DNA of 32,214 nt. It comes from an uncultured Prevotella sp. (GTDB lineage: Bacteria; Bacteroidota; Bacteroidia; Bacteroidales; Bacteroidaceae). Both the position numbers and the translations under genes were made by a program. The stretch spans positions 1 through 32,214 of the forward strand of contig CAAGPV010000008.1 of NCBI GenBank assembly GCA_900771975.1, read 5' to 3'. Positions 14,370 through 23,891 of this stretch are shown piece by piece; positions within the stretch are counted from its first letter, which is position 1, and every line of letters begins with the position of its first letter. The notes beneath the pieces are model-generated. The model worked only from the letters and a program-made list of their open reading frames with translations. It ran no database searches and was not told where the DNA came from.

Positions 14370-16643
14370 ATGGAGTATGCAGATGTTATCCTTCCGGTGC
14401 CTCTTGACGGTGCGTTCACTTATAGCGTTCCTGCCAGTTTTGTTACCCAAATAGCGGTAGGGAAGCGGGTCGTTGTTCCTTTCGGCAAGACCAAGACCCT
14501 TACAGGTGTAGTGTTGAGGCTACATGACCGGAAACCGGATGTGACCTGCAAAGACATTCTGCGAGTGCTTGACGAACAACCAATGGTCACCCAACGTCAG
14601 TTGACGCTATGGCAGTGGATCGCCGACTACTATCTGTCACCTCTCGGCGATATCCTTAAAGCTGCTTTACCGTCGGGTTTGAAAGACGAGGAAGGCTATC
14701 GCCCACGTACCGAGCAGTATGTAAAGTTGGGCGAAACTTACCGAACAGAACAAGGCCTTCACGTGGCCTTGGACTTGTTGCGGCGAGCAGTCCGCCAAAA
14801 GGAAGTATTTCTGTGCTATTTGCAGTTGTCCCATTGGGATAGCCTGTCGGTGGAAACGCCTCAACAACCCATTGTTGAGGTAACGCGCGAAGAGCTGATG
14901 AATACCTCACACACCACGTCTGCCGTCCTTGCCAACTTGTTCAGCCGCAAGTTTCTGGTTACCTATGAGAAACAAGTTGGAAGACTTAATGATGGAGGAA
15001 GCCCCCATCCAGAGCATATCAAACCGCTAAACCCTGCCCAAACGGAAGCTTACAATAAAATAGTGTTTGAACATTTGTCAAAGCCGGTGGTTCTTCTGCA
15101 TGGTGTAACATCGTCAGGAAAGACTGAAATCTATATCCATCTTATAAAAAAAGCACTTGACGAACACAAGCAAGTGCTCTATCTGCTGCCGGAGATAGCA
15201 CTCACGGTGCAGATAATGACACGATTGCGAAATGTGTTTGGCAACCGGTTAGGCATTTATCACTCAAAGTATAGTGATGCTGAGCGTGTGGAAATTTGGC
15301 AAAAACAACTTTCCGATCAACCCTACGACATTATTTTAGGCGCCCGAAGTGCCGTCTTTCTTCCTTTTCAGCATTTGGGACTTATTGTAGTTGACGAGGA
15401 ACATGAAACCAGTTTTAAGCAGCAAGATCCCGCACCCCGTTACCATGCACGTTCGGTGGCCATCGTTCTGGCCCGTATGTATGCTAACTGCAAGGTGCTT
15501 TTGGGAACCGCTACCCCCTCGATGGAAACCTATCACAATGCAGTAAGCGGAAAGTTTGGGCTGGTAGAGCTTACGCACCGTTACAAAGACCTGCAACTGC
15601 CAAAGATTGAAGTGGTAGACGTAAAAGACTTGCAGCACCGGAAGATGATGAATGGCCCGTTTTCTCCCCAATTGCTGGTAGCTATCCGCAAGGCTTTGGC
15701 ACAAGGTGAGCAAGTCATCCTGTTTCAAAACCGGCGTGGTTTTGCCCCGATGATAGAGTGCCGTACGTGCGGTTGGGTGCCAAAGTGCGTCAACTGTGAT
15801 GTGACGCTGACGGTGCACAAACGTTTGAATGCCCTTACGTGCCACTATTGTGGCCATACGGTCTCCATACCCGAGGTGTGTCCCAACTGTGGGGAAAAAC
15901 ACCTAATGGGAAGAGGGTTTGGTACGGAAAAAGTAGAAGACTATATACGCGAACTTTTCCCTGAGGCCCGTGTTGCTCGTATGGACCTTGATACCACCCG
16001 CACCAGAAAAGCCTATGAACGGCTTATTGGCGACTTCGCTTCCGGTAAAACGAATTTGCTTGTCGGAACGCAGATGATCAGTAAAGGTTTAGACTTCGAC
16101 AAGGTTTCTGTGGTGGGCATATTGAATGCCGATACAATGCTTAACATGCCCGACTTCCGTGCTTATGAGTATGCTTTTGCGATGATGGCACAGGTGAGTG
16201 GACGTGCAGGAAGAAAAGGCCATCAGGGAATGGTCTACCTGCAAACCCGTAATCCCGACCTTCCCGTCATACAACAGGTGGTGCATAACGACTTCAAGGG
16301 CTTCTACCGTGGAGTGTTGGAAGAACGAAAGTTGTTCAGCTATCCTCCATTTACCCACGTGGTGAATGTCTTTTTGAAACATCGTAAAGACAATGTGGTA
16401 GAGTCTGCAGCCCTTGAATTGGGAAGCCGTTTGCGCACCGTCTTCGGCGACCGTGTGCTTGGACCGGACAAACCCTCGGTGGCCCGTGTCAAACAACAGT
16501 TCATCAGAAAGCTTATTTTGAAGATGGAAACAGGACTTGACTACAAAAAAATGCGCTTGTACCTTCGCCAGACTCAAGCAGAGCTGATGAAAGACAAGCG
16601 CTATGGTGCCTTAACGGTCTATTATGATGTAGATCCGCAGTAA
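14370..16643 (+). CDS. priA: Primosomal protein N' (replication restart helicase PriA)
   Basis: Encodes 757 residues from ATG 14370. A GTG ten codons upstream lies across the promoter and is rejected. The 3'-DNA-binding domain begins YADVILPVPLDGAFTYSVP. The helicase has Walker A GVTSSGKTEIY (about residue 245) and the DEEH box LIVVDEEHETSFKQQ (about 341). Two zinc sites follow, with eight Cys from about 464 (CRTCGWVPKCVNC, CHYCG, CPNCG), then GFGTEKVE and motif V-VI (GTQMISKGLDFD, QVSGRAGRKG). The C-terminal SYPPFTHVVNV block is present. PriA reloads DnaB at stalled forks. The gene ends 4 bases from the converging fadL-like gene. Confidence 0.96.
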   Translation: MEYADVILPVPLDGAFTYSVPASFVTQIAVGKRVVVPFGKTKTLTGVVLRLHDRKPDVTCKDILRVLDEQPMVTQRQLTLWQWIADYYLSPLGDILKAALPSGLKDEEGYRPRTEQYVKLGETYRTEQGLHVALDLLRRAVRQKEVFLCYLQLSHWDSLSVETPQQPIVEVTREELMNTSHTTSAVLANLFSRKFLVTYEKQVGRLNDGGSPHPEHIKPLNPAQTEAYNKIVFEHLSKPVVLLHGVTSSGKTEIYIHLIKKALDEHKQVLYLLPEIALTVQIMTRLRNVFGNRLGIYHSKYSDAERVEIWQKQLSDQPYDIILGARSAVFLPFQHLGLIVVDEEHETSFKQQDPAPRYHARSVAIVLARMYANCKVLLGTATPSMETYHNAVSGKFGLVELTHRYKDLQLPKIEVVDVKDLQHRKMMNGPFSPQLLVAIRKALAQGEQVILFQNRRGFAPMIECRTCGWVPKCVNCDVTLTVHKRLNALTCHYCGHTVSIPEVCPNCGEKHLMGRGFGTEKVEDYIRELFPEARVARMDLDTTRTRKAYERLIGDFASGKTNLLVGTQMISKGLDFDKVSVVGILNADTMLNMPDFRAYEYAFAMMAQVSGRAGRKGHQGMVYLQTRNPDLPVIQQVVHNDFKGFYRGVLEERKLFSYPPFTHVVNVFLKHRKDNVVESAALELGSRLRTVFGDRVLGPDKPSVARVKQQFIRKLILKMETGLDYKKMRLYLRQTQAELMKDKRYGALTVYYDVDPQ

Positions 16644-16647
16644 GGTT

Positions 16648-18171
16648 TTAGAAATCGATGTCAAGGCCTATGCCAAACACATTGTTGTTGCGGGTGAAGT
16701 CAGAATTGTACTGAATGGTTGTGTTTTGATTGAGTTGTACGTCTTTAGAAGCGTTGAAGTGTTTGTAGAAAGTGTGGAAATAAGCAGCGTTCAGCGTAGT
16801 CTTCTTGCTTAAGTGAAGAGCCACTCCAACTCCAACCGAATTGCTACTGGTGACAAACGACTTGTCGTCCATATACTCTTTGGTTAGTCCGTAGTTGGTG
16901 CTTTGCCATCCTGCACTGACCGTAACGAGTTTGCAGGCGTCATATTCAACACCGGCGTTATACTCAGCTGTACCATGTTTGAGCAAATCTTCCTTGTGAT
17001 TGTATTGGCTGGCTTGCTTATCAAAGAAATAATGGAAGCCGGCATTTACGCGAAGTGGATCTATCGGGTTGTAGCTAACGCCAACGGTGAGGATTGCGGG
17101 CAGGTCGTCAGCAATCTTTTGTCCGTCTTCAAACTCTCCGAGTGCCTGGTTGAGTTTTGAATCGAATTGTGTTTTTAGTGACAGTAGGGCTCCGCTAACG
17201 GTTTCCGAACCAACGATGGCAGCTGGAATGCCCATATTGATGAGGTTGTCGGGAAGGTTTCCGATGCTGGGTGTGCGGTTCACCGACTCGGTTTTCAGAC
17301 GAATGCGAGTCTTGAATTCATATTTCACTCCAAAGTTCCAGCGTCCTGTTTTGTAATCGATGCCCAAAATAGGTGTAAAACCAATTCCGCTTTGATCACA
17401 GTTCAGTTCTATGTCGGCAGCATTGCTCTTTGTCGGGTCCAACATCGTGTAGAGAGGGACGCTGCCAACCTTGATGTCCTTGACGTAACCATAGTAGTTG
17501 CTGGTTGCATATACGCCTCTCACGCCTGCAAAGGCCGAGAAATGGGGCGTGATTTTGTATGCAGCACCCAACGACAAGCCGAAGTAGTATTGGCGTCCGC
17601 GCATATAGCTATCGTAACTGTAAGCACCTGTCTTTCCAAACTTCTCGGTCAGTCCGGTATTTACCCCGTAAACGGATGCCATATTGTCAATGGCACCAGC
17701 CAGATTGCACACTCCCAACGCTGTCTCGCTAACGATTTTCTCGAAAGAACCTAAGCCGTTATCGAAGGTGCACTTGCCGCCACCGCCTGTAATGCCGAAA
17801 TGACCTTGAAAAGAGAAACCTTTCCAGTTGTAAGCATACATTATGGAAGGAATGACAGGGGCAAAGGCGGTACCTTTATAGCGCCGTTCTGTATTTTGAT
17901 TGTTCGTGTTTCCTGCAAAAAGTGGATAGCTATTGCAGATGGTACGCGTTTGTTGGGCCGTCTGAAGGTTGAGTGAGAGATGTGAACCGTCACTCAAAAA
18001 GACTACACCAGCAGGGTTGGAATAAACACCGTCAATGCCAATTGAACCATCACGGCTCATCATCCGGTTGAATGCAATGTTCTGGTTGGTGTTGGTAAGA
18101 ATGCCCCCTGCAAAGGCACTCGTTGCAACTGACAACGCAAGTAACGTTGTAGCGAAAGTTTGTTTCTTCAT
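16648..18171 (-). CDS. FadL/OmpP1/TodX-family outer-membrane transporter
   Basis: Encodes 507 residues with a signal peptide (cleavage likely after A21, ...SAFA-G). The mature N-terminus (ILTNTNQNIAFNRMMSRDGSIG) and the SNPAGVVFL stretch are the conserved plug/hatch region of FadL-type channels, including the NPA motif. The remainder is amphipathic beta-strands ending in IGLDIDF, as for a 14-strand barrel. Such proteins pass hydrophobic molecules such as fatty acids or aromatics across the outer membrane; the ligand is unknown here. It is monocistronic with its own promoter, and its 3' end meets priA tail to tail. Confidence 0.9.
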   Translation of the reverse strand: MKKQTFATTLLALSVATSAFAGGILTNTNQNIAFNRMMSRDGSIGIDGVYSNPAGVVFLSDGSHLSLNLQTAQQTRTICNSYPLFAGNTNNQNTERRYKGTAFAPVIPSIMYAYNWKGFSFQGHFGITGGGGKCTFDNGLGSFEKIVSETALGVCNLAGAIDNMASVYGVNTGLTEKFGKTGAYSYDSYMRGRQYYFGLSLGAAYKITPHFSAFAGVRGVYATSNYYGYVKDIKVGSVPLYTMLDPTKSNAADIELNCDQSGIGFTPILGIDYKTGRWNFGVKYEFKTRIRLKTESVNRTPSIGNLPDNLINMGIPAAIVGSETVSGALLSLKTQFDSKLNQALGEFEDGQKIADDLPAILTVGVSYNPIDPLRVNAGFHYFFDKQASQYNHKEDLLKHGTAEYNAGVEYDACKLVTVSAGWQSTNYGLTKEYMDDKSFVTSSNSVGVGVALHLSKKTTLNAAYFHTFYKHFNASKDVQLNQNTTIQYNSDFTRNNNVFGIGLDIDF

Positions 18172-18197
18172 TTTTGATACCTAAATAAAAATTGGTT

Positions 18198-18230
18198 GCA
18201 AAGGTATCTAAATTGTTCCAAACTTCCAAA
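18198..18230 (-). promoter_or_regulatory. Promoter of the FadL-family gene
   Basis: On the minus strand, TTTGG (18230-18226) and TACCTTTGC (18206-18198) are 19 bases apart, a strong Bacteroidetes promoter. The ATG is 26 bases further on. Confidence 0.8.
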
Positions 18231-18241
18231 TTCTATCCTCT

Positions 18242-20314
18242 TTATTTCTCTTTTTGCTCTATTTCCTTTTTGAGTGTAGGGTATTGAATACGTGTGTGAT
18301 AGATGGCTTTAAGGCGTTCGATAAGCGTTTGCTTGGCCCATGTAATGTCTCGGAATGTGATAGGGCAATCATTGAAGAAGCCTTCGTCCACTTGTGAGTT
18401 GATAATGGTGTTGACAAGCTTGGCAATGCTTTCTTCGGTGTATTCAGGTAAAGAACGAGATGCAGCTTCTACGGCATCACACATCATCAAAATGGCCTGT
18501 TCGCGTGTGAACGGATTTGGCCCTTTATAGCGGAAACGAGATTCGTCAATCTCTTCGTCAGGGTGTTCGTTCTTATAATGTATATAGAAATACTTGGTCA
18601 GCCCGGTACCATGATGGGTGGCAATAAAGTCGCTGATGGTACGTGGAAGATTGTGTTTTTCGGCCAATTTCAATCCTTCGGTAACGTGACTAATGATAAT
18701 GCTTGCGCTTTGCAAGTCGGTTAGCTTATCGTGAGGGTTGACTCCTACTTGGTTTTCAGTAAAGAAAGCGGGACTAACCATTTTTCCAATATCGTGATAA
18801 AGCGCTCCGGTACGGACCAATTGGCTTTTTGCTCCTATTTTGTTGGCTATTTCAGAAGCCAGATTGCCCACTGTGATGGAGTGTTGGAATGTGCCAGGAG
18901 CCACTTCGCTTATACGGCGTAAGATGGCATTGTTGGTATTGCTAAGCTCGAAGAGGGTGACGGTAGACACAAATCCAAATGTTTTTTCAACGATGAGCAT
19001 CAGCGGATAGGCAAAAAGCAAGAAGAAACCGTTGACAATGATATGTATATACATGGATTGATCAAGCTTTGTCACATCGTTGGTCTGGATAAGTTGCAGT
19101 GCAAAATAGCTGGCAGCAGAGCAGATCGCAACAAGGATGGCTGTGGTGAAAATCTGACTTCGCTTTGACAATTCCCTTAAAGAATGGATGGCAACAAGGC
19201 CGGCAACCACCTGAACAATAATAAACTCATACTGGTATTTCACTGCCAAAGCGCAAATGAGAATGGTCGTGACATGGTTGATGAACGCTGTTCGGGAGTC
19301 CATAAACACCCTAATGAAGATGGGCCCCAAAGCAAACGGAATGATATACACGCTGAAAAAATTGTGTCGCATGACGAAAGAAGTCAGCAATGGAAAGAGT
19401 ATAATCATCACGTAGAGCATTGCCAGCGAGCGAGGCTTGGAGAAATAGTCTTTCCGGAACAACGCCAGATAAAGCGTAAAGAGCAATACAAAGATAAAAA
19501 CATAAAGACCTTGTCCGGCAACGGTGAGGAGGACTTCTTGCCGTGAGGAGTTGCGCTCTTGCAATGCCTTCTCGAAAGCTTGAATGGCAGCATATTCTGA
19601 TTCGGTCACTTTGTCGCCGTGATGGACGATGGTTTGCCCTTCCATGATGGTACGTGAAGCTGGTGGAATGAGGCTGAGGATATCATTGAGCTCTGTTTCG
19701 TTTAGTTCTTTGTCGTAGATGAGGTTAGGCTCGATATAGTTGTTTAGGTTGCATTGTTGTAAAGATGCGCGGATAGGGCCTAACGTCTCGTCCATAAAGA
19801 TCTTCTCATAAGCTCCGATGGTAGAAGAAATGCTGTCAATGCTTTTGCTTGTGGCTTCTTTGCCGTTGACAATACGGATGGTGGTGTTGCCGGAATGGCC
19901 AAGTTGGGAAGCTATTTGCGGGTCGATGATACCTTCCTCATAGAGTGCGCGAAGGCGTTTGGCGACGATTTGTGGTGTGTTGGCAGGAAGACCGGGGATG
20001 CCGTCTTTGTATTGTTGAAGAAAGCGCGTTACCTGTTTTTCTCCCACTTCGGCATTCCAGTTGAAATAAGGCTGGAACAAACGTGTGGCCGAATCCTTTT
20101 CTGCTTTCATCACCTGTTCGCTTTTGAAAATAGAAAAGTCGAAATCTGCGGTGAGATCGGGATATAGCCAAATCTTGTCAACGTCATAATGGTAGATGCG
20201 TCCCTCGGTACGGGGCAAGAACCAAAGTATGATAAAGGTCGTGCCGAGGATGAGAACGGCACGTGTCAGGAGATTTCTCCAAAAGTGGTTTTCCGTTTGA
20301 TAGAACTTCGTCAT
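18242..20314 (-). CDS. 7TM-HD domain phosphohydrolase (PgpH/YqfF type)
   Basis: Encodes 690 residues. The order is: a cytoplasmic N-terminus, a first TM helix (about 15-31), an extracytoplasmic 7TMR-HDED region (about 40-270), seven further TM helices (about 275-455), then a cytoplasmic HD domain. The HD metal site is in GALYHDIGKM (about residue 505), with IISHVTEG and DFIATHHGTG downstream. This matches PgpH, which in Firmicutes and Bacteroidetes relatives hydrolyses c-di-AMP; substrate here is by family. A promoter-like TATTTTCGC lies 29 bases upstream. It diverges from gltX across 109 bases. Confidence 0.92.
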   Translation of the reverse strand: MTKFYQTENHFWRNLLTRAVLILGTTFIILWFLPRTEGRIYHYDVDKIWLYPDLTADFDFSIFKSEQVMKAEKDSATRLFQPYFNWNAEVGEKQVTRFLQQYKDGIPGLPANTPQIVAKRLRALYEEGIIDPQIASQLGHSGNTTIRIVNGKEATSKSIDSISSTIGAYEKIFMDETLGPIRASLQQCNLNNYIEPNLIYDKELNETELNDILSLIPPASRTIMEGQTIVHHGDKVTESEYAAIQAFEKALQERNSSRQEVLLTVAGQGLYVFIFVLLFTLYLALFRKDYFSKPRSLAMLYVMIILFPLLTSFVMRHNFFSVYIIPFALGPIFIRVFMDSRTAFINHVTTILICALAVKYQYEFIIVQVVAGLVAIHSLRELSKRSQIFTTAILVAICSAASYFALQLIQTNDVTKLDQSMYIHIIVNGFFLLFAYPLMLIVEKTFGFVSTVTLFELSNTNNAILRRISEVAPGTFQHSITVGNLASEIANKIGAKSQLVRTGALYHDIGKMVSPAFFTENQVGVNPHDKLTDLQSASIIISHVTEGLKLAEKHNLPRTISDFIATHHGTGLTKYFYIHYKNEHPDEEIDESRFRYKGPNPFTREQAILMMCDAVEAASRSLPEYTEESIAKLVNTIINSQVDEGFFNDCPITFRDITWAKQTLIERLKAIYHTRIQYPTLKKEIEQKEK

Positions 20315-20342
20315 GTTGTGGCTGTATTCTGCTTAATACAGT

Positions 20343-20351
20343 GCGAAAATA
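20343..20351 (-). promoter_or_regulatory. -7 element for the 7TM-HD gene
   Basis: The minus strand reads TATTTTCGC, one mismatch from TAnnTTTGC, 29 bases before the ATG at 20314. Spacing and direction are right. Confidence 0.5.
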
Positions 20352-20384
20352 CTAAAAATTTATTCAAAACTCGAAAAAATATAG

Positions 20385-20393
20385 TATTTTTGC
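20385..20393 (+). promoter_or_regulatory. -7 element for the gltX cluster
   Basis: TATTTTTGC matches TAnnTTTGC exactly, 30 bases before the gltX ATG. It lies back to back with the minus-strand element at 20343-20351. Confidence 0.65.
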
Positions 20394-20423
20394 AAAAAAA
20401 TAAAGCATATCATCCAATAGATA

Positions 20424-21941
20424 ATGGCAGAAAGAAAAGTTAGAGTTCGTTTTGCCCCAAGTCCTACGGGGCCATTGCATATTGGCGGCGTACGCACCGC
20501 ATTGTACAATTATTTGTTTGCTCGTCAGCATGGCGGCGATTTGGTTTTCAGAATTGAAGATACCGATTCGCATCGTTTTGTGCCTGGGGCAGAAGAATAC
20601 ATCTTGGAGTCGTTTAAATGGTTGGGTATCCAGTTTGACGAAGGTGTAAGTTTCGGTGGAGACAAGGGCCCCTACAGACAAAGTGAACGTCGGGACATCT
20701 ATAAGCATTACGTGAAACAACTGCTTGATGCAGGTAAGGCTTATATAGCTTTTGATACACCACAGGAATTGGAAGCCAAGCGACAGGAAATTAAAAACTT
20801 CCAATATGATGCACATACCCGTTTGCAAATGCGCAATTCGCTTACCTTGCCGGCCTCAGAGGTTGAACAGATGATTTCTGACGGCCAACAATATGTAGTG
20901 CGTTTCAAGATAGAACCAGGAGAAGAAGTCCACGTAAACGATATGATACGTGGCGATGTTGTTATCAAGAGTGATATTCTTGACGACAAAGTTCTCTACA
21001 AAAGTGCAGACGAATTGCCCACTTATCATTTGGCAAACATTGTCGATGACCACTTGATGGAAATTTCCCATGTAATTAGAGGTGAAGAATGGTTGCCCAG
21101 CGCCCCGTTGCATGTGTTGCTATACCGTGCTTTCGGATGGGAAGACACGATGCCTCGCTTTGCTCACTTGCCTTTGCTATTAAAACCAGAAGGGAAGGGA
21201 AAATTATCGAAGCGTGATGGCGACCGTCTGGGATTTCCTGTGTTCCCCTTAGAGTGGCATGATCCCAAATCGGGTGAGGTGAGCTCGGGTTATAGGGAGA
21301 GTGGTTATTTCCCCGAAGCGGTTGTTAACTTCTTGGCCCTTTTGGGATGGAATCCCGGAACGGAGCAGGAATTGTTCTCTTTAGACGAACTTGTCAAGGC
21401 TTTTGACATTACGAAATGTTCAAAGTCTGGTGCCAAATTTGATTATCAAAAGGGCATTTGGTTCAATCATGAATATATTCTTCGCAAGTCGGACGAGGAA
21501 ATTGCAAACTTGTTTGCTCCAGTTGTAGCCAACAACGGAGTGGAAGCGACAATGGAACAAGTGACTCAAGTGGTACATCTGATGAAAGACCGAGTAAGCT
21601 TCGTGTCAGAATTGTGGCCTTTGTGCTCTTTCTTCTTCTTGCCTCCTATGGAATATGACGAGAAAACCGTGCGCAAACGTTGGAAAGAATATTCTGCCCA
21701 ACAAATGTCGGAGTTGGCAGATGTTCTGGAAGGAATTGATGATTTCTCGATTGAAGGTCAAGAGCCCGTTGTGATGAAGTGGGTGGAAGAAAAAGGCTAT
21801 AAGCTTGGTGACATAATGAATGCCTTTCGTTTGGCACTTGTGGGCATCGGTAAAGGACCTGGAATGTTTGACATTACGGCTTTTCTTGGCAAGGAAGAGA
21901 CGCTACGACGCTTGCGTAAGGCTATAGAAGTGCTAAAATAA
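20424..21941 (+). CDS. gltX: Glutamyl-tRNA synthetase
   Basis: Encodes 505 residues, standard length. The class I HIGH motif is PSPTGPLHIGGVRTALYNYL near residue 11, followed by FRIEDTD. The KMSKS motif is GKLSKRDGDRLG near residue 260, in the K-L-S-K-R form usual for GluRS. The all-helical anticodon-binding domain fills about 335-505. It charges tRNA-Glu with glutamate. It leads a plus-strand cluster (gltX, waaA, zinc-ribbon gene, nitroreductase, trpS) with short gaps. It is divergent from the 7TM-HD gene. Confidence 0.97.
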   Translation: MAERKVRVRFAPSPTGPLHIGGVRTALYNYLFARQHGGDLVFRIEDTDSHRFVPGAEEYILESFKWLGIQFDEGVSFGGDKGPYRQSERRDIYKHYVKQLLDAGKAYIAFDTPQELEAKRQEIKNFQYDAHTRLQMRNSLTLPASEVEQMISDGQQYVVRFKIEPGEEVHVNDMIRGDVVIKSDILDDKVLYKSADELPTYHLANIVDDHLMEISHVIRGEEWLPSAPLHVLLYRAFGWEDTMPRFAHLPLLLKPEGKGKLSKRDGDRLGFPVFPLEWHDPKSGEVSSGYRESGYFPEAVVNFLALLGWNPGTEQELFSLDELVKAFDITKCSKSGAKFDYQKGIWFNHEYILRKSDEEIANLFAPVVANNGVEATMEQVTQVVHLMKDRVSFVSELWPLCSFFFLPPMEYDEKTVRKRWKEYSAQQMSELADVLEGIDDFSIEGQEPVVMKWVEEKGYKLGDIMNAFRLALVGIGKGPGMFDITAFLGKEETLRRLRKAIEVLK

Positions 21942-21989
21942 AACCTAAAACGGTAATTCGTTATTGGTTGACCAATAAAAAAGAGTGGA

Positions 21990-23219
21990 ATGTATAATAT
22001 AATAATGTATGCCTATCAGTTTGGGTTGATGGTCTATAGCCACTTCAACGACAAAGTTCGGAAAATGTGGAAAGGCGAACGCAAGGCTGTTAGCATACTG
22101 AAAGCTCAGGTAGACCCACAAGCTAAGTATGTGTGGTTTCATGCTGCTTCATTGGGAGAGTTTGAACAAGGACGTCCTCTGATGGAGTTGTTGCGCCACA
22201 GACATCCTGAATATAAAATACTGCTGACCTTCTTCTCGCCATCCGGTTACGAGGTCCGGAAAAACTATTCGGGTGCTGACATTATCACTTATCTTCCCAT
22301 TGACACCGTAACAAACGCCCGTCGCTTTCTCCGCGCCGTGCGCCCAGAAATGGCTTTCTTCATTAAGTATGAGTTTTGGTATAACTATTTGCACATATTG
22401 AAGCATAGAAATGTTCCGACCTATAGTGTGAGTAGCATATTTAGATGTGATCAAGTGTTTTTTAAGCCTTATGGAAAGCAATATTCTAAAGTGCTGAAAT
22501 GCTTTACACGGTTTTTTGTACAAAACGAAGAAAGTCGGCGTCTTCTTGCAGCTATAGGCATTAAGCAAGTTGATGTGATGGGAGACACCCGTTTTGACCG
22601 TGTCTTACAGATAAAACAGGCAAGCAAGCAGTTGCCCCTGGTTGAGGCTTTTGTGGGAAACGGTTCTACAAACAAGGTGTTTGTAGCCGGTAGTAGCTGG
22701 CTTCCAGACGAACAAGTGTTTATTCCGTTTTTCAATCAGCACAAAGACTGGAAACTCATTATAGCCCCTCATGTGATTGATGACGACCATTTGGACAAAA
22801 TTGCGGAGTTGTTGAAAGGTCGCAAGGTGGTTCGATATACTAAAGCAACCATGGAAGAAGCGGCTAAAGCTGAAGTGCTGATAGTGAATTGCTTCGGATT
22901 GTTGTCTTCCATCTATAGGTATGGGCAGGTGGCTTATGTGGGCGGAGGCTTTGGCGTAGGCATCCACAACGTTTTAGAAGCTGCCGTTTGGAATGTTCCG
23001 GTCTTGTTTGGTCCGAACAATGAGCACTTCCAGGAAGCTCAGGCATTGAAACGGGTTGAAGGTGGCTTTCAGATAGACGATGACGCTTCGTTTGCACGTC
23101 TAATGACAAAACTGATGGAAGATGAAGTTTTTCTTGAACAGAGTGGCAGCGCAGCTGGAGGATATGTAAAGGACCAAGCTGGGGCGTCAGGAAAAATAAT
23201 GCGTGCAATAGGATTATAA
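21990..23219 (+). CDS. waaA: 3-deoxy-D-manno-octulosonic acid (Kdo) transferase
   Basis: Encodes 409 residues. A short N-terminal membrane-associated helix (about 1-16) precedes the glycosyltransferase N domain, whose signature WFHAASLGEFEQGRPL (about 50-65) carries the conserved Glu. The C-terminal half has the GT-B nucleotide-sugar pocket (VAGSSWLPDE, LIIAPHVIDDDH, AYVGGGFGVGIHNVLEAAVWNVPVLFGP in parts, and the N-x-x-E). It transfers Kdo from CMP-Kdo to lipid A precursor at the inner membrane. An alternative start is ATG 22005 (residue 6). It lies 48 bases after gltX. Confidence 0.95.
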   Translation: MYNIIMYAYQFGLMVYSHFNDKVRKMWKGERKAVSILKAQVDPQAKYVWFHAASLGEFEQGRPLMELLRHRHPEYKILLTFFSPSGYEVRKNYSGADIITYLPIDTVTNARRFLRAVRPEMAFFIKYEFWYNYLHILKHRNVPTYSVSSIFRCDQVFFKPYGKQYSKVLKCFTRFFVQNEESRRLLAAIGIKQVDVMGDTRFDRVLQIKQASKQLPLVEAFVGNGSTNKVFVAGSSWLPDEQVFIPFFNQHKDWKLIIAPHVIDDDHLDKIAELLKGRKVVRYTKATMEEAAKAEVLIVNCFGLLSSIYRYGQVAYVGGGFGVGIHNVLEAAVWNVPVLFGPNNEHFQEAQALKRVEGGFQIDDDASFARLMTKLMEDEVFLEQSGSAAGGYVKDQAGASGKIMRAIGL

Positions 23220-23237
23220 ATCAAAGAGGACTAAAGA

Positions 23238-23849
23238 ATGAAATTTCTGATAACATGCGACCATTGCGGCTCACAATTTCTGACAGAAGGTGAGAGCAAA
23301 CAAACTGTGCAGTGCCAATGCCCTCATTGCGGAGGACAAATGAAGGTGAAGCTACCGCTTGTGGAAGAAACGGCTACCGAATTGCAGCCAGAGCAAGTGC
23401 AAACCCATCGATTGGAAGATGTTACAGAAGAGCCTCATCGCCGAACAGGTTGTGGTATCGCTGTCGGTATTTTTATAGGATTGTTTTTACTGGTTTTAGT
23501 AGCAATGGTGGTTTATTCTATGACTCATACAGAACATGCAAAGCCGATAGAAGACCCGTTTGAGAATGTTTATCCAGACTCTACTGACTATGTTGATACA
23601 CTCAACAATGAAGAACCAGAAGAGAATATTAGTGCTGATACTGTTCAACAACATATAGAAGAGCCAACGGTGGATTTGGAGCAACAACGTCGCGACTCTA
23701 TAGCCGAAGCCGAGAAGCGCGCAGCCGAAGCTTCAGCAGAGCAGGAAGAAGATAACAATCCTGCATCATCGTCACCGGCTACGACTCCTTCAAATGGGGC
23801 TTCTACTCCTTCTGCTCCCTCAACGGAATCGTCGAAGGGTACAAACTGA
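23238..23849 (+). CDS. Zinc-ribbon, single-pass membrane protein of unknown function
   Basis: Encodes 203 residues. Residues 1-33 form a zinc ribbon of the MJ0042/zinc-ribbon type (C7-x2-C10, C28-x2-C31, plus C26). One TM helix lies at about 72-95 (GIAVGIFIGLFLLVLVAMVVY). The remainder is acidic, then alanine/glutamate-rich (about 155-175), and ends in a Ser/Thr/Pro/Ala tail, so it is likely disordered in the periplasm. The ATG is 18 bases after waaA, so it is probably co-transcribed. Role unknown; the layout suggests an envelope-anchored adaptor. Confidence 0.8.
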   Translation: MKFLITCDHCGSQFLTEGESKQTVQCQCPHCGGQMKVKLPLVEETATELQPEQVQTHRLEDVTEEPHRRTGCGIAVGIFIGLFLLVLVAMVVYSMTHTEHAKPIEDPFENVYPDSTDYVDTLNNEEPEENISADTVQQHIEEPTVDLEQQRRDSIAEAEKRAAEASAEQEEDNNPASSSPATTPSNGASTPSAPSTESSKGTN

Positions 23850-23891
23850 GGAACTATAAATAGTAGACAAACATAGTTAAAAAGAGAAACG

